DNA from: Ottelia alismoides
Lineage: Eukaryota; Streptophyta; Magnoliopsida; Alismatales; Hydrocharitaceae
Length of the DNA stretch: 64,000 nucleotides
NCBI GenBank assembly: GCA_037367405.1
Contig: JAZKJV010009628.1
Span: 248,001-312,000 of the forward strand
Reading direction: 5' to 3'
The notes beneath the pieces were generated by a model that was not told the origin of the DNA, did not search any database, and saw nothing but the letters and a program-made list of their open reading frames with translations. This document shows positions 23,331-33,478 of this stretch, in pieces; the stretch's first letter is position 1; every line of letters begins with the position of its first letter. Made by a program: the position numbers and the translations under genes.

Positions 23331-24867
23331 GGAAGCGGATACGAAATGGAACCTTAGGTCCAGGCATAACTGGCTCAAGGAGGGGGATGCGAACACGACC
23401 TTCTTTCATAGAATGGCTTGTGTGAGACATCGTGCTAATACTATCTGCTCGATTGTTGTTGATGGAATCTCTATTGAGGGTGACAATGTGATGGGACAGG
23501 CGATTACGGATCACTTCTTTACAGCTTCGAGGCATTTGGAGGCGAGACCCTGGAGATGGGCGGGTCTTGGTGCCTCTCAGCTTTCGGATGTCCATGCTAC
23601 TAGCCTTATCCAGAGGGTCACGATGGAGGAGGTGAAGGTTGCGGTATGGAACCTTAATGTCGATGGCGCTCCTGGCCCAGATGGTTTCCCTATTTGCTTT
23701 TACAAGGAGTTCTGGGATCTTGTGAATGTTGAGGTATTGCAAGTTGTGGAGGATTGTTGTCAGTGCAATGCAAGTTTTGATAAGCTGAATAGGGCGCTTA
23801 TTTTTCTTCTTCCGAAATGTGAGGCGACGGAGAAAATGGTGAACATCAGGTCCATCGCCCTATCAAATGTTATTTATCTGATTATTTCCAAGGTGTTTGC
23901 GATTAGGTTGAGCAGGGTTCTCGAGCACATTATCTCTCCCTTGCAATCGGCCTTCATCCTGGGCCATCAGATCTCGTACAGTTTGCTTCTTGCTTCGAAG
24001 ATCATTGCTGACTGGAAGAGACGCAAGTCGAAGGCTCTGCTTTGGAAGGTGGACTTTGCAAAGGCTTATGAGACCCTGAACTGGCATTTTCTTTGGTATG
24101 CCATGCACAGAAGAGGTTTTCCGAAGATTTGGGTGAATTGGACGAAACGTTGCATCAACACTACCTCTTTCGTCGTTTTGGTGAATGGTCATCGGGAGGG
24201 GGGTTTCTTTCAGCCTCATTGGGGGATTAGGAAGGGATGTCCCCTTGCTCCTTTGTTGTTTGTGCCTGCTACGGACATCCTCGCCTGCATGGTTGACCAG
24301 GTCCACGAATCCAGGATCACTAAAGGATTTTCTTCTGATGATATGTGTATCATGCTTCTATAATATAATGATGACACGATTTTCTGCATTGAGGGGGGCA
24401 AGGAGGAGGTCTCCGGTATGCGATTACTTTGGAGATTTTCGGTGAATTATCCGGGTTCGCTTTGAATTTTGGAAAGTCCATGGTGATTCCCTTTGCGCTT
24501 TCAGATGATGAGGTGCAGGAATGTAGCAGCGAGCTCAACACGAAACGTGGTTGCCTCCCTATCCGTTACATGGGCATCCCTCTAACTTCTGGCAGAATCA
24601 AGATAGCGGACCAGTTACTAGTGGTGGAGAAAATGGAAAGGAGACTCTCAGGATGGAAGGCCTCCATCCTCCCTAGGGAAGGTCATCATGTCTTGGTGAA
24701 GGCACTGCTTTCGGGGATCCCAGTTTACTTCATGTCCTCTCGCCTCCTGTCTGTTGGGATTAGGAAACGCTTTGAGAGGCTTATGAGAAGGTTCATGTGG
24801 AACAAGAATGGTGAGGAGGGGAATGGGATGCATTTGGTGGACTGGGAGTCGGTCACTCTTTTGAAGA
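23320..24867 (+). pseudogene. LINE ORF2 reverse transcriptase and connection domain
   Basis: A long open stretch (23320-24363) contains WLKEGDANTTFFH, GAPGPDGFPICFYKEFW, NRALIFLLPK, LQSAFILGHQIS, LLWKVDFAKAYETLNW and RKGCPLAPLLF. It ends one codon before the catalytic box, which reads YNDD after the stop instead of YADD; both aspartates are kept. After a frameshift near 24430 the thumb and connection continue (LNFGKSMVIPF, YMGIPLTSGRIKI, IPVYFMSSRLLSVGIRKRFE) to about 24867. This is the best preserved LINE RT in the window but is not intact. Confidence 0.85.
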
Positions 24868-25420
24868 TGTTGTACACCCCAAAACAAAGTCTTACATCAA
24901 AAACTCACAAAATGTAAGAGGGTAATGCATGGTGTGAATTACTACTTTACAACTTAGAGTTCAACATTCTGAGTAGTTGTCAACGGATACAACTGGACGG
25001 AGCCTAAATTGTCAATGCCAGTATTCCTCGACGATCATGATTTAGAAGCATAAGCAAATGACATAACAAATGGTATAAGAGCGAGTTCCCTCTGATAGTG
25101 GAAAGAGCTACCGAAGAATTGGAACCACCCCTACAAAGAGATAGGATGAAACATCTACCAAATCGTGCAACTGTTATTATTACATTAAACAAGTCATGGG
25201 TCATATATCAACGAGGATGTTGCGAATACGAGTGGGGGAGATTTACCCCAAACATAGTCCCACATTTAAAACTCATAGAGTTTGAGAGTGGGTTATATAC
25301 GGCGTGGATTACTACTCGACAACTTATCTTAAGCATTTTAGGTGGTTGTCAAAATGCCTAATTAAACCCGAGCCTAATAAATTTGCCAATTTCCTCGATA
25401 ACACTGGTAACCTAAGCTCA
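24868..25420 (+). mobile_element. TRIM-like miniature LTR element
   Basis: Two diverged copies of a roughly 200-bp repeat (24868-25068 and 25218 to about 25420) share CCCCAAA..AGTC..ACAT, GAATTACTACT..ACAACTTA and TAGTTGTCAA blocks in the same order. The first ends in ATAACA and is followed by TGGTATAAGAGCGAG (from 25071), which resembles a methionine-tRNA primer site. The internal part is only about 150 bp and non-coding. It sits at the broken 3' end of the LINE. Confidence 0.65.
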
Positions 25421-25504
25421 AGAGATTTTTTTCCCTTCATCTCACAACATGTTGATTAACAAAATGTGTAATCTTCCTCCCAAAAGATGAAACAACTTTA
25501 CCAT
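25421..25504. other. Unassigned ERG intron sequence
   Basis: No feature seen. Confidence 0.3.
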
Positions 25505-25745
25505 TAAGGCACGTCAATTTGGCTATACATTTGACATATTATATCCGGTTGTATGTATGTATGAAGATGCATGTTTCTATATCCATAAAAAATGGTGAAG
25601 CTTTCTCCCACTTTAAGAAGGGTAGGCAACATAGATTCTTGCTCAAATCCATGTTGAAAGATCCAATTATTTTTTACAAACGTAACCCTCACAATGACGG
25701 ATTTGAACCATGATCATTTCGGTGGTTGATACACTGCACTACCAT
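25505..25745 (-). mobile_element. Probable tRNA-derived SINE, minus strand
   Basis: On the minus strand an A-box-like TGGTAGTGCAGTG (about 25727-25739) is followed by the B-box GGTTCAAATCC (about 25701-25711), a spacing of some 30 bp as in tRNA-derived promoters. About 200 bp of non-tRNA body follows. The 3' tail and target duplication are not clear, so the edges are estimates. Confidence 0.5.
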
Positions 25746-25831
25746 CAGACCATTGAAGTGGATATGTTTTTGTATTTATAATTTAAAAAATATATATTAA
25801 TAAGAAGTCAATAAGGACAAGGAAAACATGC

Positions 25832-25898
25832 CTGATCTGACAGATACTGAACAAGATTTCTCACTCCTGAACCTTTTAGTCCAGAAACCATGAAATGC
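25832..25898 (-). CDS. ERG: ERG exon: G5-region segment with a GC donor site
   Basis: The 67-bp exon reads HFMVSGLKGSGVRNLVQYLS then DQ. The SGLKG motif corresponds to the G5 (SAxxG) guanine-contact loop. The acceptor is CTTTTAG. The downstream splice donor reads CAG followed by GCATGT, a GC-AG type intron. That intron is the roughly 7.2-kb one filled with transposable elements. Confidence 0.8.
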
Positions 25899-25984
25899 CT
25901 AAAAGACAACATAATTCAAATCAGGAAGTCTAAGCAATTTTTAGCTTGATTTTGCAGAAAAAGTTATTCTTTTACAATGTTAAC

Positions 25985-26146
25985 CTGTCATATCAAGGAA
26001 GATCCTTAAATTCTTCTGCAACCTTCAGAAGATCTTTCTTGTCATGTACCAGATCAACTTTATTCATGCACAAAACACGCTTCTGTGTAGGATGAGCTTC
26101 ATCTCCAAGATACTTTATCAACTTCACCACCCTTGGGTCTTGTCTC
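25985..26146 (-). pseudogene. ERG: ERG exon: G4-region segment with premature stop
   Basis: The 162-bp exon starts after TTGCAG and ends before GTTAAC. It encodes RQDPRVVKLIKYLGDE, then RVLCMNKVDLVHDKKD (NKVD is the G4 guanine-specificity motif), then LLKVAEEFKDLP, followed by TGA, then YD. Family members have glycine at the stop position, so a single G-to-T change (GGA to TGA) explains it. Exon phase is otherwise perfect, and the next exon continues with R-HFMVSG. Confidence 0.8.
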
Positions 26147-26153
26147 CTGCAAC

Positions 26154-27071
26154 ATCATCCACGAAATGAAAAGGAATCCTTCAACAAAAACATAAATAAG
26201 ATAATTCTGGTCAAACTAAACCGAGAGGAGCAAATGATATTATCTTTCCCTTTTTCAATTTCCATATGCATTACATTTTGGGTCTAGAGAGCTCTAACAT
26301 GGTACATATTCAACTGTCATTTATTAAGCACCTATATGACAATGAACTGTCTCCTACCCATGGGCAGATCCAACGATACATTTCTTCAGATTTGGCAATG
26401 TGCAAAGTTTTGAGAATGGCAAGTGAGCATTTGCAGAAGAATTAAACATTATTCCAACTTATATGCTAACGGGTAACAACATTGACAAGTCATCCGCCGT
26501 TTCTGCTGAACTTAAACCAAACTTTTCATCGGTCAAGAGTGAATGGAAAGATTTTAAAAATGGATAAAGGATCTGTTTTAATTAACATGTACTGTTTGCT
26601 TACTTCCACTATTTTGCTACCTGAAATGCTCCTCAAATAAATCTAAATAGATGCATAGGTAGATATATCCGCATCTACTGTTGCAATAGTCACCTGACTA
26701 GAAGGATTAGTTGGTCCAACTATTTTGATGGGGTGACCGAATAGAATAACTCTGGATGATTAGTCACTGAATAATAAAACTAAAGGCTTTTTTTAGATTT
26801 TTCGTACTTTCCTTTTAATGTAAAGTAAAAAGTTAGACATGTACAGTTCGATTGTAATTCAAATAGTACTTTAATCCTGTTAATTAATGACTATATACTT
26901 GCATTAAACATAATTTTTAAAGGGTGATCTAAGTATACCATATTCAAAAATAGAAACTGAGTGACTTGATAAGCATAAAGAGCACATTGAGCCTCTTATA
27001 TAGTAGAAACCAAGGGCCAAATACAATGGAAACCACACAAAAGGAATGACTAAATATAGCAAATGCTAAAT
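26154..27071. other. Upstream intron or flank of ERG, unassigned
   Basis: The exon preceding 26146 (expected to encode the G2/G3 region of the GTPase) was looked for on the minus strand and not found. The sequence is AT-rich without element termini. Confidence 0.4.
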
Positions 27072-27076
27072 ATAGC

Positions 27077-27227
27077 TGTGAAGATATTTATGTTTTCCAT
27101 ATTTCATATGTATCTCTTTCTTATTCTCTACTTCTGTTTTCCACTTGATGTAATTTACCCATAGCCCTCTCTACTATATAAGAGAGCCTAGGGTTCTCAG
27201 AAAAAAACATTCTTATTTTCTCCAACA
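27077..27227 (+). repeat. 5' LTR of copia element B
   Basis: TG..CA ends, 151 bp. It carries TGTAATTTACCCATAG and the TATA-like ACTATATAAGAGAGCC that would drive element transcription. Confidence 0.92.
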
Positions 27228-27246
27228 TGGTATCAGAGCGGCGGTC

Positions 27247-27428
27247 AAGGCCTTAAAAGTCGGATTTCGGTTTCGTTTCGGTGAGGGACCGAAATTTTGG
27301 TCATTTCGGTGGTTTTTTGAACTAGACCCCCCCCCCACAAATTTCGACCGATATAGCCATTTCGGCCGAATTTCGGTCACCTACCGAAAATGAAATTCGA
27401 CCGAATTTCGGCGAAATTTAAGGCCATG
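27247..27428. mobile_element. TTTCGGT-rich MITE with 9-bp target duplication, copy 1
   Basis: A perfect 9-bp duplication GCGGCGGTC (27238-27246 and 27429-27437) flanks it. The ends are imperfect inverted repeats around GGCCTTAAA. The interior is dense in TTTCGGT and ACCGAAA. A 9-bp duplication points to Mutator-type transposition. It splits the copia primer-site leader, which otherwise reads GCGGCGGTCCTAGACCGG. Confidence 0.8.
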
Positions 27429-27622
27429 GCGGCGGTCCTAGACCGGAGCTCTCAATTCCAAAAAACCCGAACCCTACCTCCAGCCTCCCCCCTCCTCCTC
27501 GTACGCTGCCCCCACCGCCTTGCGCACGCACATCCACACCTCGCGGTGCCACCGCCCAGTGCGCAGCGGCCTCGCGCGCGCACAGCACTCGCCTAGCGTG
27601 CTCCCTCGCGTGCCTCCTCGCC

Positions 27623-27837
27623 AAGGCCCTAAATGTCGGTTTCGGTCACCATTTCAGTATCGACCAAAAAAGAATTTCGATGGAATTTCGGTGGAATTTC
27701 GATCGGAATTTCGGTCATTTTTGTACTAGGACTCCCATATTTCGGTCATTTCGACCATTTCGGTCGAATTTCGATTTCGACTAAATATCGATATTCGACA
27801 GAAATTCGACCGAATTTCGCTGAAATTTGAGGCCATG
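27623..27837. mobile_element. TTTCGGT-rich MITE, copy 2
   Basis: Related to the copy at 27247: it starts AAGGCCCTAAATGTCGG, ends GAGGCCATG, and has the same TTTCGGT interior. Flanks CTCCTCGCC and CTCCTCGTG agree in seven of nine bases. The two copies lie under 200 bp apart in the same copia leader. Confidence 0.7.
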
Positions 27838-27844
27838 CTCCTCG

Positions 27845-27965
27845 TGCATCTCGCGCGCTCTCTTGCGCCCAGCACTCCTCGCGCGCTCTCTCGCGCCCAG
27901 CACTCCTCGCGCGCTCTCTCGCGCCCAGCAGGCCTCGCGCGCTGTCTCGCGCGCACAGCAGTTCG
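27845..27965. repeat. 28-bp GC-rich minisatellite
   Basis: About four units with the core CACTCCTCGCGCGCTCTCTC at a spacing of 28 bp (27873, 27901 and diverged neighbours). It lies in the copia B leader, and similar CGCG-rich units occur just upstream of the second MITE. Confidence 0.7.
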
Positions 27966-28158
27966 CGCGTAGCTTCTAGGGCTTGAGGGTGAGCGTGCAA
28001 CTGAGTTAACACGCCCCTCACGCTCCGTGCTTATCGACTTCAGCAGTTGGTCGATGGGTTGGTGTGCACGAGTCTACACGTGCACCCAAACCCATATATG
28101 TTTGTGTAGACAAACAAACTTTGGTTTCCTGCACCCGTAGCAGTCTTCTTCCGGCAAT

Positions 28159-29505
28159 ATGTATGAAAGCAAGGTCGATGTACCCGCCATTGACGCATTC
28201 AGAGGTCCAGGGCCTATTGTGAAAATGGACGGACGAATTATGAGCTCTGGGCTATGCAGTTCATGAGCCTGATGAAGTCGAATGGTAAGAAGCATATCCT
28301 TATCGAAGAGGAGCCAGTGGAGAAGATTGGGGTGAATGCCCCGTGGGAGGCGAACGATGCGTATGCCAAAGTCTGGCTATCTGGCATGTTGACGATCGAG
28401 ATTGCCAACGATGTACTACATCAGCCCACGACTAAGGCTATATGGAATATTCTAGCGGCGACATATTCGCAGGCGCGGAATGAGACCAAGATACTTCAAT
28501 TGCAACATGATATTTTTACAGTCAAACAGAATGGGCGTCCCCTCCACTCACTGTACACATCCCTACGAGGGATGTTTGAGAAGCTCCATAGCTTCATGCC
28601 GTTAACGGTCACTCCTAAGCAGCAAAAGACATACAGGAACACTACCATGGTAGGTATTCCTGGTTGCCCTTGATCCAGAGTACGATGCTGCCCGATCTCA
28701 GATTCTTGTTGATGCCACTATTCCTCCTATGGAGGAAGCTTTCCACCGACTGAGTCGAATCACTGTCCCAAGTTCGACTACTAGCCAGACACCTTAAGCA
28801 ATGGCCGCCTCCAGAGGAAGAGGTGGCTCCTCTACTTTTCGTGGTTGTGGTCCCCGGGGTCGTGGGGGTCGAATTCGTCAACTATGCAATTATTGTCGTC
28901 ATCCTGGCCACTCCGGGGATACAGGCTATTCTAAGCATCGCTTTCCAACATCGGCATGGGTAGCAGAACAAGTTGAGCCCCCTGCACCTTCCTCGTTGGA
29001 CCAGTGATTCGATGATCTTCTTGCCATACTGAGGAACATCATGCCTCCTGATACAGCTCCTGGAGGTCAGTCAGATGTGGCCGTCTCTGCCTCGGCCAGT
29101 TCACTTGCTACAGCCAGTACCTCAGGTAGTTCTTATGCTCTCACCTCTTGTGATGGATCTATGATTACGGACTGGATTATGAATTCTGGAGCAACACATC
29201 ATCTTTGTGGGGACAAAGAGCAGCTTACTGCATATAGACAGGTCTCTTTAGGACGAACTGTGATGATAGCCAATGGGACACATTCCCTGATTACCGGACA
29301 GGGGGAGATTAACTTGACACCTTCCATTAGACTGCAGAATGTGTTATATGCTCCCGATTTCTCTATGAATTCACTGTCCATTAGCCAAATTACAAAGGAT
29401 TTGAACTGTCGAGCTATTTTTTACTCATCGTCTCTTGTTTTTCAAGACATACCCTCGGGCAAGGTGATTGGTTGTGGCCGTGAGCAGAATGGTCTCTAGC
29501 GTCTG
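28159..29505 (+). pseudogene. Copia B gag and protease, broken
   Basis: Starts ATG at 28159 (MYESKVDVPA). Gag forms the particle shell, and the retro-gag region WDILAATYSQAR-like block is near 28450. Frameshifts occur near 28230 and 28660 and a stop lies at 28797. The zinc knuckle (CNYCRHPGHSGDTGY, near 28885) has its last cysteine changed to glycine. The protease motif reads WIMNSGATHH near 29172, with the catalytic aspartate of DSG replaced by asparagine. The frame ends with a stop at 29497. Confidence 0.85.
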
Positions 29506-30491
29506 GTTCATACTCCCTATATCGGTGCATCTCTCCATTCTACAGGATCAGACTCTCCATATACCTGGCATCTCCGCTTTGGTCATCTACCTCTTCAGAA
29601 GATGTGTCGTGTTTTGCCCCAGATTTATCCGAAGTCGTCTTTCCAGTGTGAAGCGTGTCAATTGGGAAAGCATCATCGGTCTACTTTCCCGAGTCGTCAG
29701 AGTCGGAGCAGTAGCTCCTTGTTTGAGTTAGTCCATATTGATATTTGGGTTCCAGTCGTGTTCCTGACCACCAGCAACACAGGTTCTATCTTGTTGCAGT
29801 AAATGATTTTTCTCGCTTGTCTTGGGTGTTTTTATTGAAGAATAAATCTGAAGCAGGAGATGTGATTCAAATGTTTATCAATGAAGTTCAAAATATTTTC
29901 TCTTCTTCTGTGAAAATTGTGCGTTCTGACAATGCATTGGAGTTCTGTACTAGAGCTCTTTCCTTGTTCTTTTCATCTTGTGGTATAGTTCATCAAACCT
30001 CTTGTGCTTACACTTCACAACAAAATGGTGTTGCAGAGCAGAAACATCGTCATCTATTGGATATCACTAGAACCCTACTTATTCATAGTCATACTCCACA
30101 CTCGTTCTGGGGTGATGCGGTTCTCGCTGCTTGCTACCTAGTAAATCGCATGCCCTCATCTGTCTTGGGTGAGAAAACTCCTTTCTTTATAGCCTTTCCT
30201 GAGAAGGAGTTGTTCTCTCTTACACCCTGTGTCTTTGGTTGTGTTGTGTTTGTCCATCAGTTGGTGCCAGGTCTTGATAAGATCTCTCACAGGGCTGTCA
30301 AATGTGTGTTTGTGGGATACTCCAGGACACAGAAGGGATATCGTTGCTTTGATCCTCTGCATCGAAAATACTTCGTTAGCGTCGATGTCATATTCTTTGA
30401 ATCTGTGATGTTTTTCTCTCCTACAGGTGACAGAATGACTACTTCCCATTTTCATACTGAGGTCTACATGCCACCTCCTCCTATGAGTTAG
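29506..30491 (+). pseudogene. Copia B integrase
   Basis: The HHCC region (HLRFGHLPLQKM, then CEACQLGKHH near 29650) is followed by the catalytic core: HIDIW near 29735 (first Asp), VRSDNALEF near 29925 (second Asp) and NGVAEQKHRH near 30025 (Glu). One frameshift lies near 29755 between the first Asp and the rest. The C-terminal part runs to MPPPPMS and a stop at 30489. Catalytic residues are present but the chain is split. Confidence 0.85.
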
Positions 30492-32805
30492 TTACCTTCT
30501 ACACCATCTCCCCCACCACCACCTGCCATACCTTCACCTCCACCTTTACCACCTCCAGTGACCATTGTTCCCCCTTTACCAAAGTATTATACTCGTCGGT
30601 CCTCTTCTGCTCATGGTCATTGTCCGTCATCCAGCAGGCCCCAGGTTTGTTCTGATAACATGATTTCTAACGATGAGTCTGAAGATCTATTGATACATGG
30701 ATCGCAGCAGGATGACGTTCATGGAAACTTGGACGTGTCTATTGCTATTAGGAAGCAGAGGCGTACTTGTGCATCCTATCCATTTGCCTCCCAGGTTTCC
30801 TTTCATCGTCTTACAGATGATTTCCAGAGATTTGCAGTTGCTCTATCTGTTGTAGAAGTTCCACGGAATTACCAGGATGCATTGCAAGATAGCAAATGGC
30901 GCCTTGCTATGGAAGAAGAAATGGCCGCGTTGCAGTCCCGTGGAACATGGACACTTGTTTCTCCTCCTCCCGGAGCGTCTGTTGTTAGCTGCAAGTGGGT
31001 GTTGACTGTAAAATACCATGCAGATGGGAGCCTTGATCGTTACAAGGCAAGGCTCGTGGCACGTGGTTTTACTCAGACCTATGGAGTTGATTACTTGAAC
31101 ACATTTTCTCCGGTTGCTCGACATTCCACTTTACGTGTCCTTTTAGTTGTTGTAGCCAGTGTTGTAAAAGTCGCCCGACTGGCCCAATTAGTAGGTCCGA
31201 CTAGTCTAGTCAGTGGGGTGGCCGACCGAGTACCGACTAATTCCGACTAGGTACACTAATCGACCAATTTTCGCTCGGAGATACTGTATTTTTTTAATGT
31301 TTTACTTTTTTTATAAGCAAACTAGTATAATATACCTAATGTTTTATTTAAATTCAATATTTTCTTTTATTTTATTATGGTAGTATATAAATGTACAAAA
31401 TCTATGTAAATATATGTATGAAAATGAGTTATATATTTAAAATAATTATAAAATTCAAAGTCGATTAAAGTCCGACTAAATCCGATTAGTCGCCCGACTG
31501 CCGATTAATCCTTAGTCAGTGACCCAACCGACCGAGTACCGACTACCGACTTTTGCAACCTTGGTTGTAGCACGTGATTGGCCGTTATTTCAGCTTGACG
31601 TGAAAAATGCATTTTTGTATGGAGATCTACAAGAAGAGGTCTATATGCAACAACCTCCAGGGTTTGCTGCTGAGGAGGAGTGTCAACAGGTTTGTAGACT
31701 CCATAAGGCAATATATGGGCTTAAACAGAGTCCTAGAGCGTGGTTTCAAAAGCTTTCAGATCTGATTGAACGACAGGGATTCAAGAGGTCAAATGCAGAC
31801 CATTCCTTATTTGTGCAGAAGACGCCTAGAGGTACTGTTGCTATCATGGTGTGTGTTGATGATATTGTTGTTACAGGAGATGATGAGCAGGGAATCAAGA
31901 TGGCGAAAGAATTTCTTGGCAGTCAATTTGTGACTAAGGATCTAGGCACCCTAAGGTATTTCTTGGGGTTGGAATTTGCTAGAAATGCACAGGGTCTTGT
32001 GATGACCCAAAGAAAGTACGTTACAGATATGCTTGTAGAGACAGACATGATTGGATGTCGACCTTCTACTACTCCTATGGATCCTAGCATGAAGCTATAT
32101 GATGATGATACAGATGAAGTCGATAAGAGAAGATACAGAGAGATGGTTGGAAAACTCCTTTATGTTACAATCACCAGACCGGACATTACATTTGATGTGA
32201 GTCGAGTGAGTAAATTAATGGAGCAACCTCGACATGTACATATGGATGCTATATATATGATATTGAGATATCTAAAATCATCTCCAGGCTCAGGATTACT
32301 ATTCAAGAAAGGAGAAACACTCTCTGTATCCGCATATGCTGACGCGGATTATGCAGGTTGTCCTAAGGATAGGAAATCGACTTCGGAATTTACGATATTC
32401 GTTGGCAGTTCTCTCGTTTCTTCGAAAAGCAAGAAACAAACAGTTATAGCAAGATCAAGTGCCAAGTCCGAATACAGAGCTATGGCTCAAGTAAGTACAG
32501 AAATTATGTGGGTCCGAGCAGTACTAGGTGATCTACATACGGAGGTTCCTCTACCCATGGAGTTACACTGTGATAACCAGGCTGCTCTGTTCATTGCAAA
32601 CAACCCTGCATTCCATGAGAGAACAAAACATATAGAGATAGATTGTCACTACACCAGAGACATGATTCAGAAGGGCATGATTTCTACTTCCCATGTCAGC
32701 TCTGGAGAGTCAACAGCGGACATCTTCACCAAGCCACTGCCCAAAGGATCATTCCAGAATTGTTCATCCAAGCTGAGCATGATCGACATCTATGCTCCAT
32801 CTTGA
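30492..32805 (+). pseudogene. Copia B reverse transcriptase and RNase H, split by a MITE
   Basis: RT starts near 30920 (ALQSRGTWTLV) and runs to LLVVVAS, where a MITE (31157-31563) interrupts. It resumes with ARDWPLFQLDVKNAF, the box VCVDDIVVTGDD near 31850 (both aspartates kept), and RNase H (ADADYAGCPKDRKSTS near 32340). In the RNase H domain SSAESEY reads SSAKSEY, replacing a conserved glutamate with lysine. The end is MIDIYAPS and a stop at 32803. Apart from the insert, the RT-RNase H frame is open. Confidence 0.9.
31157..31563. mobile_element. hAT-type MITE (family 1, copy b), 407 bp
   Basis: The left end is CAGTGTTGTAAAAGTCG and the complement of the right end is CAAGGTTGCAAAAGTCG. A perfect 8-bp duplication GTTGTAGC flanks it (31149-31156, 31564-31571). 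Its centre is AT-rich with GTCCGACT/AGTCGG runs near both ends. It interrupts the copia B RT. Confidence 0.92.
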
Positions 32806-32811
32806 GGGGGG

Positions 32812-32964
32812 TGTGAAGATATTTATGTTTTCCATATTTCATATGTATCTCTTTCTTATTCTCTAGTTCTGTTTTCCACTTTATGTAATTTACCCATAGA
32901 CCTCTCTACCACATAAGAGAACCTAGGGTTGTCTAGAAAAAAAACGCTCTTATTTTCTCCAACA
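32812..32964 (+). repeat. 3' LTR of copia element B
   Basis: 153 bp. It follows TGAGGGGGG and ends CCAACA, then the target base run ATGGC. Confidence 0.92.
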
Positions 32965-33306
32965 ATGGCAAACATGACTAACATAGTAGAAAAGGATAAC
33001 CAAAGCTCAGATTTATTTTGATAATGCCAAAATAACATGCATTTGTATATAAGACCTTATAAATGTATAACTGTATACCGTGCTAATATATTATATTATA
33101 TTAATGTATGTATGTATATGCACAGACAGATATTCGAAAGGTTGTTCACCAAATGATCTGAAATCCATATCCATCGAAAAAATCAATATCCATATTCGAC
33201 GAATTTTTTGAATGAAGATACATACCTATATCTGCCTAAATTTGAGAATGCATATCTATATCTTAAAAAAATTGATGGATTATCTAATCTGTTTTCATCC
33301 CAAACG
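32965..33306. other. Host sequence between two copia insertions
   Basis: 342 bp of AT-rich unassigned DNA between elements B and A. Confidence 0.5.
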
Positions 33307-33311
33307 GCAAC

Positions 33312-33461
33312 TGTTAACGTATACAATAATAGTAGTATCTGTACCTTTCTCTATTTTGTTTTTCTTCATAGTATGCTTTGTGTAATTTACCCATAGGCTA
33401 CTCTCCTATATAAGAGAGCCTAGGGTTCATGGAATAAACAAGTTATTCAATTTTCCCAACA
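33312..33461 (+). repeat. 5' LTR of copia element A
   Basis: TGTTAACG to CCCAACA, 150 bp, with a TATA-like CCTATATAAGAGAGCC. Confidence 0.95.
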
Positions 33462-33478
33462 TGGTATCAGAGCGACGG
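33462..33478 (+). other. Primer-binding site of copia element A
   Basis: TGGTATCAGAGCGACGG begins at the base after the LTR. Its first 12 bases are the usual complement of the initiator methionine tRNA 3' end. Confidence 0.9.

Larger units (their letters stand above)
19600..24867 (+). mobile_element. L1-type LINE with ORF1 and ORF2, decayed, in the ERG intron
   Basis: ORF1 lies in about 19600-22330, with zinc knuckles near 19800-19905. ORF2 lies in 22325-24867 with endonuclease, RT and connection domains. An LTR interrupts ORF1 at about 20950-21299. At 24868 the LINE stops abruptly at the start of a TRIM-like element, before the zinc-binding C-terminus, so its 3' end is missing. It is transcribed antisense to the ERG gene. 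Frames are broken in several places. Confidence 0.85.
18236..26146 (-). pseudogene. ERG: Era-like GTPase gene (ERG type), partial, four exons, one in-frame stop
   Basis: Four minus-strand exons encode the C-terminal part of an Era-family GTPase. In plants the ERG type is nuclear encoded and predicted mitochondrial; Era proteins bind small-subunit rRNA through a KH domain during ribosome assembly. The exons give the G4 motif region (CMNKVDLV), then HFMVSGLKGSG (G5 region, SGLKG), then KRPWEEDP and the KH segment ending LVGKNGSKI. All four join in phase at plausible splice sites. The GTP-binding N-terminal exons and the last exon after KNGSKIG were not found. Exon 25985-26146 has TGA where the family has a glycine codon (DLPG). 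The intron 18604-25831 is about 7.2 kb and mostly LINE. It could be a decaying host gene, a duplicated partial copy, or a working gene with a sequence error at one base. Confidence 0.75.
27077..32964 (+). mobile_element. Complete Ty1-copia element B with nested MITEs
   Basis: LTRs at 27077-27227 and 32812-32964 begin TGTGAAGAT and end CCAACA. A primer site TGGTATCAGAGCGGCGG starts at 27228, a GGGGGG polypurine tract precedes 32812, and five-base flanks ATAGC and ATGGC differ by one base. The LTRs differ at roughly ten positions plus small indels (estimate by eye), so it is older than element A at 33312. Three MITE-like inserts sit in it: two in the leader and one in the RT. Confidence 0.92.
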
